NCBI RefSeq assembly: GCF_001421965.1
Contig: NZ_LMLP01000023.1
Coordinates: 124,001 to 188,000 of the forward strand
Direction: 5' to 3'
Length of the DNA stretch: 64,000 nt
Source of the DNA: Sphingomonas sp. Leaf67
GTDB taxonomy: Bacteria > Pseudomonadota > Alphaproteobacteria > Sphingomonadales > Sphingomonadaceae
Below are positions 8,484 through 17,584 of the stretch, in pieces (position 1 is the first letter of the stretch; each line of letters opens with the position of its first letter). A program made the position numbers and the translations under genes. A model generated the notes under the pieces. That model worked only from the letters and a program-made list of their open reading frames with translations, had not been told where the DNA came from and made no database searches.

Positions 8484-9055
8484 GCTGCCCGCATCCATGG
8501 TGCCAGCGGATGGTTGCCCAGCGCCGCCGCCACGCGGGCGCGCACCTCGACCGGCTTGTTCTGGTTCAGCTTGGCCGTGCCCCGCCACGCGGTCGGCACC
8601 AGTTCGAACCCGGTGATCGCGGCCAGCATCGCATCGGCCTTCCCCGGATCGATCTGGTCGACCGCCCATTGCGGCGCGCGTTCATAGGTCGCGGCGAGCG
8701 CGTCGATCTGTTCGCGCAACGCGGCACGATCGATCGCGCGCACCACGCCCTCGACCTCGACGGACAGGTAGTTCCAGGTCGGCACCTCGTCCGGCCCGGC
8801 TTCGTACCAGCGCGGCGAGATATAGGCGTGCGGCCCCTGCACAACGAACAGCACGGTCGCTCCCTCCAGATGTGCGGTCACCGCGTTGGAACGCGCGACA
8901 TGAAACCGCAGCGCGCCATGCGTGGTCATTACCACCGGCACCTGCGCCGCACGCGGTCCGTCGGGCGTGCCGACGAACAGCACGCCGAACCCTTCGTCTC
9001 GCACGAACGTCCGTGCGGCATCGTCGGCCATCCGAAAGGCCCGGTCGGGATGCAT
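8480..9055 (-). CDS. PaiB-like FMN-binding protein
   Basis: A 191-residue protein of the PaiB family, a flavin-reductase-like split barrel annotated as an FMN-binding negative regulator after Bacillus PaiB. Diagnostic segments are the N-terminal MHPDRAF, LRFHVARSNA near residue 50, the GPHAYISPRWYE block, and VPTWNYLSVEVEG. Start and stop overlap the neighbouring genes by one to four bases. DNA binding has not been shown for most members, so enzyme or sensor roles are equally possible. Confidence 0.85.
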   Translation of the reverse strand: MHPDRAFRMADDAARTFVRDEGFGVLFVGTPDGPRAAQVPVVMTTHGALRFHVARSNAVTAHLEGATVLFVVQGPHAYISPRWYEAGPDEVPTWNYLSVEVEGVVRAIDRAALREQIDALAATYERAPQWAVDQIDPGKADAMLAAITGFELVPTAWRGTAKLNQNKPVEVRARVAAALGNHPLAPWMRAA

Positions 9056-10149
9056 CAGTCGCGCGATCCCCGGGAGCGACGCTCACCCCGCCGTTCCTTG
9101 CGATAGGTCTTGGCATGCGCCTTCGCCTTGGCCTTCAGATCGGCCTTGGTGACGGGCGGCGGCGTATCGTCGATCATCGCATTGCCCAGGCTCATGTCGA
9201 ACCCCAGCAGGTCGATGCTCTCGGCGAAATGATCGGGCAGTTCGGCGGTGACGTCGACCTTGCCGCCATCGGGATGATCGATGCGGATGCGCCGTGCGTG
9301 CAGGTGCATCTTGCGGCTGACCCCGCCGGTCAGGAACGCGGCCTGTCCGCCATATTTGCCGTCGCCGACGATCGGATGGCCGATCGCGGCCATATGCACG
9401 CGCAACTGGTGGGTGCGCCCGGTAAAGGGTTGCAGTTCGACCCAGGCGGCACGGTTGCCGACCCGTTCGATCACGCGGTACCGCGACCGCGCCGGCTGGC
9501 CCTCGTCCTCGTCGACATGCATCTTCTCGCCGCCCGTGCCGGGCTGCTTGGCGATCGGCAGGTCGACGATCCCGTCGGAGATATCGGGGATGCCGACGAT
9601 CAACGCCCAATACACCTTCTTCGCGGTCCGCCCCGAAAAGGACTTGGCGAAGAACGCCGCCGCCCGCGCCGTCCGCGCGATCAGCAGCGCGCCCGACGTG
9701 TCCTTGTCCAGCCGGTGGACCAGCTTCGGCCGGCTTTCGCCGTCGAACTGCAACGCGTCGAGCAGCCCGTCGACATGGTCGTGGGTCTTCGTCCCGCCCT
9801 GCGTCGCCAGACCCGGCGGCTTGTTCAGGACGATCGCCTGCTTGTCGCGGTGGATCACCAGCGACTGCGCCAGTTCGATCTGTTCCGCGGATAGCGGGGG
9901 GCGTTCGGCCTTCGCCTTGGGCTGGGCGACGATCGCTGATTCGGGCGGCGGCACCCGCAGCACCTGTCCTGCGGCCAGCCGCGCGCCGGGCTGTGCCCGC
10001 CCGCCATCGATGCGCAACTGCCCGGTCCGCGCCCAGCGCGACACGATGTTGAAGCTGGTATCGGGCAGATGCCGCTTGAACCAGCGGTCGAGCCGGATGC
10101 CGTCGTCATCGGCTCCGACCGTGAATTGCCGGACGTCGTTCTCGCTCAT
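9055..10149 (-). CDS. RluA-family 23S rRNA pseudouridine synthase (RluC/RluD-like)
   Basis: A 364-residue pseudouridine synthase. An S4 RNA-binding domain covers about residues 10-75 (DGIRLDRWFKRHLP). The catalytic domain carries the nucleophile Asp in HRLDKDTSG, followed by GRTAKKVYWALI and the substrate loop GRTHQLRVH. The C-terminal 30 residues are very lysine- and arginine-rich (KAKAKAHAKTYRKERRG), a basic tail that may bind rRNA. The start at MSENDVRQF overlaps the stop of crcB by four bases. Confidence 0.9.
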   Translation of the reverse strand: MSENDVRQFTVGADDDGIRLDRWFKRHLPDTSFNIVSRWARTGQLRIDGGRAQPGARLAAGQVLRVPPPESAIVAQPKAKAERPPLSAEQIELAQSLVIHRDKQAIVLNKPPGLATQGGTKTHDHVDGLLDALQFDGESRPKLVHRLDKDTSGALLIARTARAAAFFAKSFSGRTAKKVYWALIVGIPDISDGIVDLPIAKQPGTGGEKMHVDEDEGQPARSRYRVIERVGNRAAWVELQPFTGRTHQLRVHMAAIGHPIVGDGKYGGQAAFLTGGVSRKMHLHARRIRIDHPDGGKVDVTAELPDHFAESIDLLGFDMSLGNAMIDDTPPPVTKADLKAKAKAHAKTYRKERRGERRSRGSRD

Positions 10150-10520
10150 GCCGCACCCCGTGTCAGTTGCAGCCCGACGAACAGCGCGATGCCCGCGCCG
10201 ATCACCGACACCAGTACATATCCCAGCGCGCTGGCCATCGCGCCGCGTTCGATCATCGTCACCATGTCGAGCGAAAACGCCGAGAAGGTCGTAAAGCCAC
10301 CCAGCACGCCCACACCGACCGCCAGCCGCACCGGCTCGCTGCCGCCGCTGCGCACGAGCAGGCCGGTCAACAACCCCATCGCCAGCCCGCCGATCAGGTT
10401 CACGCCCAGCGTACCCCATGGATAGTCGGGGCCGAACGAAGCGGTAGCGAAGCGACCGAACAGATAGCGAAGGCCTGACCCCAGCGCCCCGCCGGCCATG
10501 ACGATGAATAGATTTCCCAT
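10146..10520 (-). CDS. crcB: CrcB/Fluc fluoride channel
   Basis: A 124-residue, four-helix membrane protein. It has the family signatures GGALGSGLRYLFGR at the N-terminus, WGTLGVNLIGG in the second helix and GFTTFSAFSLD in the third. Fluc proteins dimerise in antiparallel fashion and export fluoride. It is the first gene of a minus-strand block with rluA, paiB-like, HAD, small membrane protein and ATP12. No fluoride riboswitch signature was found upstream. Confidence 0.93.
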   Translation of the reverse strand: MGNLFIVMAGGALGSGLRYLFGRFATASFGPDYPWGTLGVNLIGGLAMGLLTGLLVRSGGSEPVRLAVGVGVLGGFTTFSAFSLDMVTMIERGAMASALGYVLVSVIGAGIALFVGLQLTRGAA

Positions 10521-10789
10521 TATTGATCCGCGCCTAGCCGATTGCGGCGCGGGAGGAAACCGGTGCTGATGATACCAAGGTATTGGTCTGCTCACAAAAC
10601 TGCGTACAAAATCGCAATGTTACCCTGGGTTGTGCCCGGTAGCGTGCCGATGGTCCGTTGCTGCCGTCCTGATCGCCGGATCATACGCTTCCCGTGCGCG
10701 TCGATTCACTGCTCATCCGGGCGCGTCGAGCGAATGGATGATGCCAGCCCCCTTGCTGCTGGCAGTTACAATCACTACTAAATGCTGCG
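10521..10789. promoter_or_regulatory. Divergent intergenic region with a perfect ACCAA-TTGGT dyad
   Basis: This gap separates crcB (-) from a small plus-strand gene. It is less GC-rich than its surroundings and holds the perfect inverted repeat ACCAAGGTATTGGT at 10574-10587. This resembles operators of FadR-subfamily GntR regulators of hexuronate genes. The dyad is 54 bases upstream of crcB and about 200 bases from the other gene. No other structure was seen. Confidence 0.4.
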
Positions 10790-11161
10790 ATGCACAACGA
10801 TGCCGTATCCGAGTCGGACGTTCATGCCGCGAACGACAGCGTGGCCGAGGAACAGCGCGCAACGCTGAGCGATATCATTCGCTTTGCGCTGATGCAGCGC
10901 ATCTGCCTGTCGGTGCGCTATAACAACATGGACATGCTGCTCGCGCCGCATATGCTGTGGACCAAGCATGGCGACCTCCATGTCGATGCGGTCACCGTCG
11001 AACGTGCGGGCAGCGCGCCAAAGGTCTTCAAGATCGGCACGTTCAAGCTGGCCGGGCTGGGTAATGTCGCGTTGACCTCGCGCACGTTCGTTCCGCAGCC
11101 TGAATTCGATCCGGCCGACCCGAAATACGCCGAAGCACCGATCGCGTCGGTCCAACGCTGA
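10790..11161 (+). CDS. Small WYL-like conserved hypothetical protein
   Basis: A 123-residue soluble protein. Its middle, RICLSVRYNNMDMLLAPHMLWTKHGDLHVDAVTVERAG, has the strand-turn-strand pattern of WYL domains, which act as ligand- or nucleic-acid-sensing modules. It has no DNA-binding domain. The first 25 residues are acidic and probably unstructured. It stands alone between crcB and dapB with its own upstream region. The WYL assignment is by eye and tentative. Confidence 0.6.
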   Translation: MHNDAVSESDVHAANDSVAEEQRATLSDIIRFALMQRICLSVRYNNMDMLLAPHMLWTKHGDLHVDAVTVERAGSAPKVFKIGTFKLAGLGNVALTSRTFVPQPEFDPADPKYAEAPIASVQR

Positions 11162-11290
11162 ATCATTCAATCGTCGAACCGGAACGCGCGGCGCCGCGCA
11201 ATCGCTTGCACATCGCCGGTCATGGGGCCATTGCGCTACTGGTCGGGGGCGCGATCGGGCGGCCAGCCGGACGCTAGCGGGCGGGGATCA

Positions 11291-12019
11291 GTGACCAGCA
11301 TCGGTATCTTCGGTTGGCAGGGCCGGATGGGGCGCGCGATCGCGCTGGAGATCGAACGGTTGGGCGAAACCCTTGCCGGCGGCGTCGATCAGGGGGGCGA
11401 TCCGGTCGAGCTTGCCGCAGGCGCCGATGTGCTGGTCGATTTCTCCGCGCCGGTCGCGCTGGAGGGTAATCTGGCCGCTTCTCGCGCTGCTGCGACGCCG
11501 ATCGTCATCGGCACCACCGGCCTTACCGAACGGCATCATGCGATGATCGACGATGCTGCGCGCGACATCGCGGTGCTGCAGACCGGCAATACCTCGTTCG
11601 GCATCGCGCTGCTGTCGCGGCTCGTGCGCGACGCCGCCAGCCGCCTTGGTCCCGACTGGGACATCGAAATCGTCGAGAGCCATCACCGGCTGAAGGTCGA
11701 CGCTCCGTCGGGTACCGCGCTGATGCTGGGCGATGCCGCGGCGGAAGGGCTGGGGACGACGCTGGCCGATAGCGGCGTCATCGGTCGTGCCGGACTGGTC
11801 GGTGCCCGAGCTGGCGGCACGATCGGTTTCGCCGCGCTGCGCGGCGGCACCATCGTCGGCGATCATCAGGTCGTCTTCGCGGGTGAGGGCGAACGGATCG
11901 AACTCGGCCACCGTGCCGACGACCGTGCGCTGTTCGCCCGCGGCGCGGTCCGCGCGGCACTATGGCTGGCGAGTGCGCCTGCCGGCCGCTACACGATGGA
12001 TGCGGTACTCGGCGTTTGA
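11291..12019 (+). CDS. dapB: 4-hydroxy-tetrahydrodipicolinate reductase
   Basis: A 242-residue DapB that reduces hydroxy-tetrahydrodipicolinate with NAD(P)H in lysine and meso-diaminopimelate synthesis. The N-terminal nucleotide-binding loop is GIFGWQGRMGRA, followed by VLVDFSAP, then GTTGLTE, and the substrate motif ESHHRLKVDAPSGTA near residue 140. GTG at 11291 was chosen because family proteins begin at VTSIGIFG. A longer reading from 11222 adds a low-complexity leader. The stop codon overlaps the TTG start of nth. Confidence 0.92.
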   Translation: MTSIGIFGWQGRMGRAIALEIERLGETLAGGVDQGGDPVELAAGADVLVDFSAPVALEGNLAASRAAATPIVIGTTGLTERHHAMIDDAARDIAVLQTGNTSFGIALLSRLVRDAASRLGPDWDIEIVESHHRLKVDAPSGTALMLGDAAAEGLGTTLADSGVIGRAGLVGARAGGTIGFAALRGGTIVGDHQVVFAGEGERIELGHRADDRALFARGAVRAALWLASAPAGRYTMDAVLGV

Positions 12020-12675
12020 AGAAGGCGGATGTTTTCGAATTCTTCCGCCGGTTGGCAGAGGACAATCCGCACCCCGAAACCGAGCTCGAATCGGTCAACG
12101 ACTATACGTTGCTGGTCGCGGTCGTGCTGTCGGCGCAGGCGACCGACGCCGGCGTGAACAAGGCGACACGGGCGCTGTTCGCGCAGGTCGACACGCCCGG
12201 CAAGATGGTCGCGCTCGGCCTCGATGGCCTGAAACATCACATCCGCACCATCGGCCTGTTCAATACCAAGGCAAAGAACGTCATCGCCCTGAGCGAAGCG
12301 CTGATCGCCGACCATGCCGGACAAGTTCCCGAAGACCGCGATGCGCTGGAAAAACTGCCCGGCGTGGGCCGGAAAACGGCGAACGTGGTGATGAATGTCG
12401 CCTTCGGGCACGAGACGTTCGCGGTCGACACCCATATTTTTCGCGTTGGCAACCGCACCGGCCTTGCGCGCGGCAAGACGCCGAACGCGGTCGAAGCGGT
12501 GCTGGAACGGGTGGTCCCCGCGCCGTTCCGGCTGCACGCGCATCACTGGCTGATCCTGCACGGCCGTTATATCTGCAAGGCACGCCGCCCCGAATGCTGG
12601 CGCTGCCCGGTCGCCGACCTCTGCGCCTTCCGCCCGAAAACCCCGCCGCCGGTGCAAAAGGCGACGACCGCCTGA
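12016..12675 (+). CDS. nth: Endonuclease III
   Basis: A 219-residue DNA glycosylase/AP lyase for oxidised pyrimidines. It shows the helix-hairpin-helix with catalytic Lys ([15 protein letters not shown]), the catalytic Asp in [10 protein letters not shown], and the C-terminal 4Fe-4S ligands in the exact C-x6-C-x2-C-x5-C spacing ([17 protein letters not shown]). The likely start is TTG at 12016, overlapping the dapB TGA. A start at 11962 would add a dapB-overlapping leader with no family similarity. Confidence 0.93.
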   Translation: MKKADVFEFFRRLAEDNPHPETELESVNDYTLLVAVVLSAQATDAGVNKATRALFAQVDTPGKMVALGLDGLKHHIRTIGLFNTKAKNVIALSEALIADHAGQVPEDRDALEKLPGVGRKTANVVMNVAFGHETFAVDTHIFRVGNRTGLARGKTPNAVEAVLERVVPAPFRLHAHHWLILHGRYICKARRPECWRCPVADLCAFRPKTPPPVQKATTA

Positions 12676-12727
12676 AAACGGCTGGCCATGCCGGCAAAGC
12701 TTTGCTAGTCGCAGCCTCCACGGCCAA

Positions 12728-12804
<77 letters not shown>

Positions 12805-12861
12805 TTTCCCAAAGACCTGGTAGGAATCGCAGCAGACGGCAGGACTGCCGATCATGCCGTT

Positions 12862-14919
12862 TCAGCCCAGCCCAAGCCCTTTGACGAACGGATCGCTGCT
12901 GCTGGCACGCCCCGCCCGATCGTGCCGCCCGGCGATGCGGCGGCGCCAGCCGGGGGCGGCGCTGCTCGACAGCGTCACGTCATACCAGCCGAGCGCGCCG
13001 TCCAGCGACCAGCGATGCCGCCCGGCGGGCAGCGCCTCCTCCGACGCACCGCCGCCCGGCGTCAGGCGACGAGCGCGCAGCCCCGGCGCGGTGCCGACGC
13101 GCAGCGTTGGCCCGGCATCGGACAGGCTCCACGCGATCGCCATCGCCGGATCGCCGCGGTGTCCGACGAACTGGCGATGAAATCCGTTAGGCCCCAGCAC
13201 CCACAGGTCATAGCCGCCATCGGCGGCATAGGGCCAATGCCCATCGATCCGGTCGCCGGCACCCACGCTGTAGCGGCGCGGCGGCTGGTCGAGCGCTTGG
13301 CGGTCATAGACATGGAAGACCGCGCCCGCGCCATCGGCGGCAAAGCGCAGATTGAGGCCGGTCGCATCGCCGCGCTCGGTCACGTCCAGTCGATAGGGCA
13401 GGGCGCGCGACCGGCGGATGCCGCTTTCCTGCCACGGCGCGCTGGCCACCGGTGCATCGGGGGTGACCTGCCCCTTGATCGCCGCCGCCCGCCGCGCATC
13501 GCCGGCGGGATCGGGCAGCACCGGCGTTGCCGCGTCGGTCGCGGTAAAGTCGAACGCGGAGGTCAGGTCACCGCAGATCGCGCGCCGCCACGCGGAGATA
13601 TTGGGTTCGTGGATGCCGAAGCGCGTCTCCAGAAAGCGGATCACCGACGTGTGGTCGAACGTCTGGGAATTGACCCAGCCGCCCCGGCTCCATGGCGAGA
13701 CGACATAGAGCGGCACGCGCGGCCCGAGGCCATAAGGGCGACCGCGATAGGCGGGGAGGTCGATCGCGGCATCGCCGCTGCTCGGCACGTCGTGATATTC
13801 GCCGGTCAGGTCGATGCTCGATCCGCCGAACACCGTGCCGTCCGCGCCGCGCGCGGGTGGGGCGGGGGGCGGCATATGGTCGAAGAACCCGTCATTTTCG
13901 TCGAACATCACCAGCAGCACCGTGCGCGCCCACACTTTCGGATCGGCGGTCAGCGCGTCGAGCACGCGGGCGGTATAGTCCGCGCCCTGCGCCGGGCTGG
14001 AGGGGCCGGGATGTTCGGAACCGGCGGCGGTGGCGATCACGTACGACACCTGCGGTAACCGTCCGGCGAGAACATCGGCCTTCAGCAGGTCCGGCCCGCG
14101 TGTGGTCAGCGCGCGGTCCTTCAGCACCGCATCGCCGTGCCCGGCATGGGCGTCGCGGAACGCCGCGAAGCCGGCGAGCGGGTTATCGGTGAAATTGTCG
14201 TCCATGTCCTGATAGATGCGCCAGTCGACGCCCGCCGCCTGCAACCGCTCGACCGTCGTCGTCCAGCGATAGGGATCGGCCGCGCCGCCCTGTTCGACGA
14301 AATTGTCGTGCGAATTGCCGATCGCCGGGCCGCCATGCCGGCCGGCGGGGTCGTTGGTGCCGCTCCACAGGAACAGGCGGTTGGTGTTGGTCCCGGTCTG
14401 GACCGCGCAGTGATAGGCGTCGCAGATCGTGAACGCCTCGGCCAGCGCGAACTGGAACGGGATGTCGCTGCGCCGGTAGTGCCCCATGGCGCGCGGATGC
14501 TTGGCCTCGGGCCAATGCGCCATGCGGCCCTCGTCCCACGCGCGCTGGGCATCGGGCCAGCTATGCGGCGTGCCCTCCATCCGCATCAGGTCGAACTGCC
14601 GCGCGGTGTCGAGGTGGAAGGGGCTGACGATCCGCGGGCCATCGGTGCCGGTCCGGTCGGTCTGTTGCCAGACGGTGCCGGCGGGCGTGGGAATGGGGAA
14701 GCGGTCGGCAAAGCCCCGTACGCCGCGCAACGTACCGAAATAATGGTCGAAGCCGCGATTTTCCTGGGCGAGGATCACGACGTGCTCGACATCGGCGATG
14801 GTGCCGCTGCGCCGGTCGGGGCCGATCGTCGCCGCACGCGCGATCGACGCGGGCAACGCCGCTGCCCCGGCAAGGGCGGCACTGGTGGACAGGAGCTTGC
14901 GGCGCGACAGGTCGACCAT
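12862..14919 (-). CDS. Phosphocholine-specific (non-hemolytic-type) phospholipase C, Tat-exported
   Basis: A 685-residue member of the phosphoesterase family that includes Pseudomonas PlcH/PlcN. The N-terminus has a twin-arginine signal ([26 protein letters not shown]), followed by [26 protein letters not shown], the hallmark of the family. [14 protein letters not shown] near residue 340 holds metal or active-site residues, and two C-terminal domains follow. It would release phosphocholine or a related headgroup in the periplasm. The ATG at 14919 follows GAGGA. A TonB receptor and a DUF5690 membrane protein lie upstream on the same strand, suggesting a headgroup or phosphate scavenging locus. 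Confidence 0.88.
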   Translation of the reverse strand: MVDLSRRKLLSTSAALAGAAALPASIARAATIGPDRRSGTIADVEHVVILAQENRGFDHYFGTLRGVRGFADRFPIPTPAGTVWQQTDRTGTDGPRIVSPFHLDTARQFDLMRMEGTPHSWPDAQRAWDEGRMAHWPEAKHPRAMGHYRRSDIPFQFALAEAFTICDAYHCAVQTGTNTNRLFLWSGTNDPAGRHGGPAIGNSHDNFVEQGGAADPYRWTTTVERLQAAGVDWRIYQDMDDNFTDNPLAGFAAFRDAHAGHGDAVLKDRALTTRGPDLLKADVLAGRLPQVSYVIATAAGSEHPGPSSPAQGADYTARVLDALTADPKVWARTVLLVMFDENDGFFDHMPPPAPPARGADGTVFGGSSIDLTGEYHDVPSSGDAAIDLPAYRGRPYGLGPRVPLYVVSPWSRGGWVNSQTFDHTSVIRFLETRFGIHEPNISAWRRAICGDLTSAFDFTATDAATPVLPDPAGDARRAAAIKGQVTPDAPVASAPWQESGIRRSRALPYRLDVTERGDATGLNLRFAADGAGAVFHVYDRQALDQPPRRYSVGAGDRIDGHWPYAADGGYDLWVLGPNGFHRQFVGHRGDPAMAIAWSLSDAGPTLRVGTAPGLRARRLTPGGGASEEALPAGRHRWSLDGALGWYDVTLSSSAAPGWRRRIAGRHDRAGRASSSDPFVKGLGLG

Positions 14920-14940
14920 GGGGTCCTCGTTATTTCATTG

Positions 14941-15033
14941 TCGTCCCCGCGCAGGCGGGGACCCATATACGCCGGCGTAGCGGATCAATGCGAAACGTCA
15001 GCGGCAATGGATCCCTGCCTGCGCGGGGATGAC
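14941..15033. repeat. Palindromic intergenic element (about 93 bp)
   Basis: TCGTCCCCGCGCAGGCGGGGA at the left is mirrored by TGCCTGCGCGGGGATGAC at the right, around a spacer containing ACCCATATACGCCGGCGTAGC. Several related copies are present in the window. It fills the gap between the phospholipase and TonB receptor genes. Confidence 0.8.
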
Positions 15034-15042
15034 GGGGTAACG

Positions 15043-17421
15043 TCAGAAATCGAACGTCAACGCCGCCGTCACGGTCCGCGGCGTGCCAAGGAACGCCGAC
15101 CCGCCATCGGCCCCGGCCAGATACCGGCGATCGGCGAGGTTGGTCGCCTGTACCGTCAGCGCCATGCCCTTCATGACCGCATTCACTTCGCCCAGATCGA
15201 CGCCGGCATAGGCGTCGACGGTGGTGAAGCCGGGTGCGGTGGCGGTGCCGTCGCTGCCGATGAAGCGATCGCCGACGAACTTGGCCGCTCCACCGATCTT
15301 GAACACGCCGCGCGTATAATCGGCCGCCGCGACCCACATGTTGCGCGGGGAATTGATGACCTGCCGCCCCGGCGTCACGCCGATATCGGCGTCCTGCGCG
15401 GCATTGCCGGTGCCGATATAGGTCGCGTGGTTATAGGTATAGTTGCCCGACAGGGTCAGCCCCTGCGTCACGCGATAGGCGAGCGCCGCCTCGATCCCCC
15501 GGCTCTTGATGCCGCCGACGTTCAGATAGACGCTGTCCTGCTCCTCCAGATAATCGATGCCGGTGACCAGGTTGGCCGAAATCGACTGGATGCGGTTGTC
15601 GAACTTGATGTCATAGGCGGTCAGCGACGCCTTGACGCGCGGCGTCGAATAGCGCGCGCCGATTTCGATGTTGTTGGCGGTTTCGGGCTTGATCCGGTCG
15701 ATCACCTCGCGCGGTTCGCCGAGCGGCCCGTTGCCGATCGCGGCGAAATTCTGCGAATAGCCGGCGAACGCTTCCAGCCCGTCGATCGGCGCGTGATAGA
15801 CGATGCCGGTCGAGATTAGCGGGCGGCTGTTCGAATTCAGTTCGGTCACGGTACGGTCGTTGAGCAATTCGGCGCGACGCTGGTCTAGGAAGAACTGCTT
15901 CACGCCGAACCGCGCGGTCAACGGCCCGAAGGTCACCGCGTCCTCGACATAATACATGATCTCGTCGAGGCCATAATCGGTGCTGAACTGCTGGTAGTAC
16001 GGCTTGCCGTCGAACGCCGGGCCGACCAGCGCATTGGTGATCTTGTGCCAGTCGCGCAGTTGGTTGGCGCGGCCGCGTTCCCACCACAAACCGCCACGCA
16101 GCGTGTTCTGAACCCCGCCGAAATCATGCGTCCATGCCGCATCGGCGGTCAGCCCGCCGCGATCATTCTCATAATGGGTGTGGCGATAGGACATGACCGG
16201 GGTCGATCCCGCCGCATAGCAGCTCGGCGCATACACCGCCGGGATCGCCGCCGTGCCGGTGCAGCCGGTCACGAACGTCGCCTTCGCGCCGGTCGGGGTG
16301 ACGAAATAATAGCGACCCAGATTGCCGCCGCCGATCACGGTCGGCAGGCTGCCCGTGAATTCGCTCTCGGGATTGCCGAGGCCGTCGTTGCGGACATCGA
16401 CCAGATAGGGGGGCGCGAAATCGCCGCGCCCGCGCATCCGGTGGTAATAGGCGGTGCCCGACAGCTGCACGTCGCCCAGATCGGTCTCGCCGCGCAGATA
16501 GCCGAAGAAATTGCGGCGCAACGCGCGCGAGGTCGAGCGATAGCCCTGATCGATATAGGGGATGCCGGTCCAGTTGTCGGTATAGGCATCGTGGTTCGGA
16601 TCGTTGGCGAACATCTCCGGGCTGACCGATCCGAATTCGGCTTCGTCGGCATCGTCATAGCTGACCCAGCCGGTCAGCTTGACCCGGTCGATGTTGCTCA
16701 CGATCTTCGCATCGACATGGTCGCGGCGGGTTTCGCCCGATCCGCCGATCCAGTCCTTGACGCGCGACGTCGAGGCGCTGACGAAGGCGCGGGTGTCGCC
16801 GGCGAACTGGCCGGTATCGACGCGGCCATACAGCTTGCGCGCACCGAAATCACCGCCCGCCAGCGTGAAGCGATAGCGGGTGTCGCGCGCCGGATCGGTC
16901 GTGACATAGTCGAGCGTCGCGCCCAGCGCCTCGTTCGACCGCGACGAGATGTCGGCGGTGCCCTGCGACACGATCACCGTCTTCAGGTTCAGCACGTCGA
17001 GATAGCGGTTGGCGCGCGATCCGCCGCCATAGCCCGAGCCACCATTGGGCAGGCCGTCGATGGTCGAGCCGATCTGCTGACCGCCGCCGCCGCCCGAGCT
17101 GAACCCGCGAATGCTGATCGACGTCGCCCAGTCGGACGAACCGAAGGCGTCGCCCTCGGCCACGAACACGCCGGGCAGTTCCTTGATGACGTCGTTGACG
17201 CTGGTCAGCGCCGACTGGCGATCGAGCATCGGCTCGGTCACCTGCGTGTTGGCGAAGGTCGTGGCGCGGCCGGTCACGACGATCTCGCCGCCGCTGCGCG
17301 CTTCGTCCTGCGTGCCGCCCGACACTTCGGTCGTCGTCGCATCGGCCGGGGCCGTCTGCGCATGGGCGTGCGTCGTCCCCGCCGCGATCGCGAGGATCGC
17401 CGCACCCGTGATGAACTTCAT
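15043..17421 (-). CDS. TonB-dependent receptor
   Basis: A 792-residue outer-membrane receptor with a signal peptide (cleavage near THAHA-QT), a TonB box-like EIVVTGR at about residue 46, a plug domain with SISIRGF and STIDGLPNGG, and a long beta-barrel ending in aromatic residue LTFDF. Start ATG at 17421 follows GGGGAG. The substrate is unknown. Position between a DUF5690 protein and a phospholipase C suggests uptake of a phospholipid-derived or phosphorylated compound rather than a sugar, which is inference from neighbours only. Confidence 0.92.
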   Translation of the reverse strand: MKFITGAAILAIAAGTTHAHAQTAPADATTTEVSGGTQDEARSGGEIVVTGRATTFANTQVTEPMLDRQSALTSVNDVIKELPGVFVAEGDAFGSSDWATSISIRGFSSGGGGGQQIGSTIDGLPNGGSGYGGGSRANRYLDVLNLKTVIVSQGTADISSRSNEALGATLDYVTTDPARDTRYRFTLAGGDFGARKLYGRVDTGQFAGDTRAFVSASTSRVKDWIGGSGETRRDHVDAKIVSNIDRVKLTGWVSYDDADEAEFGSVSPEMFANDPNHDAYTDNWTGIPYIDQGYRSTSRALRRNFFGYLRGETDLGDVQLSGTAYYHRMRGRGDFAPPYLVDVRNDGLGNPESEFTGSLPTVIGGGNLGRYYFVTPTGAKATFVTGCTGTAAIPAVYAPSCYAAGSTPVMSYRHTHYENDRGGLTADAAWTHDFGGVQNTLRGGLWWERGRANQLRDWHKITNALVGPAFDGKPYYQQFSTDYGLDEIMYYVEDAVTFGPLTARFGVKQFFLDQRRAELLNDRTVTELNSNSRPLISTGIVYHAPIDGLEAFAGYSQNFAAIGNGPLGEPREVIDRIKPETANNIEIGARYSTPRVKASLTAYDIKFDNRIQSISANLVTGIDYLEEQDSVYLNVGGIKSRGIEAALAYRVTQGLTLSGNYTYNHATYIGTGNAAQDADIGVTPGRQVINSPRNMWVAAADYTRGVFKIGGAAKFVGDRFIGSDGTATAPGFTTVDAYAGVDLGEVNAVMKGMALTVQATNLADRRYLAGADGGSAFLGTPRTVTAALTFDF

Positions 17422-17567
17422 GATGTCTCCCCTGGCGGACGTGCCGCCGTGTCCCGGCCGGTTCCCGGCCCCCGCTGCGCCTTTGGCGGATCTTGATGAC
17501 GGGTGTGTGACGGATGATGAAAATGACGTTCAGATCGGCGATACTTGTGGAACGAGTGCCAAGATCA

Positions 17568-17584
17568 ACGTGATATCATCACGT
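17568..17584. promoter_or_regulatory. Perfect 17-bp dyad ACGTGAT-ATC-ATCACGT
   Basis: A perfect inverted repeat with seven-base arms spans the last bases of the DUF5690 gene and lies about 147 bases upstream of the TonB receptor start. Arm length and AT-rich centre fit a repressor operator controlling the receptor and phospholipase genes. No T-run follows, so it is not a terminator. Confidence 0.45.

Noticed and set aside
10521..10600. Fluoride riboswitch upstream of crcB
   Set aside because: The conserved fluoride aptamer elements are not present in the sequence upstream of crcB on the minus strand.
14941..15033. CRISPR array built from the GC-rich repeats
   Set aside because: Copies are singletons spread over kilobases, facing each other as inverted pairs, with no regular spacers and no cas genes.
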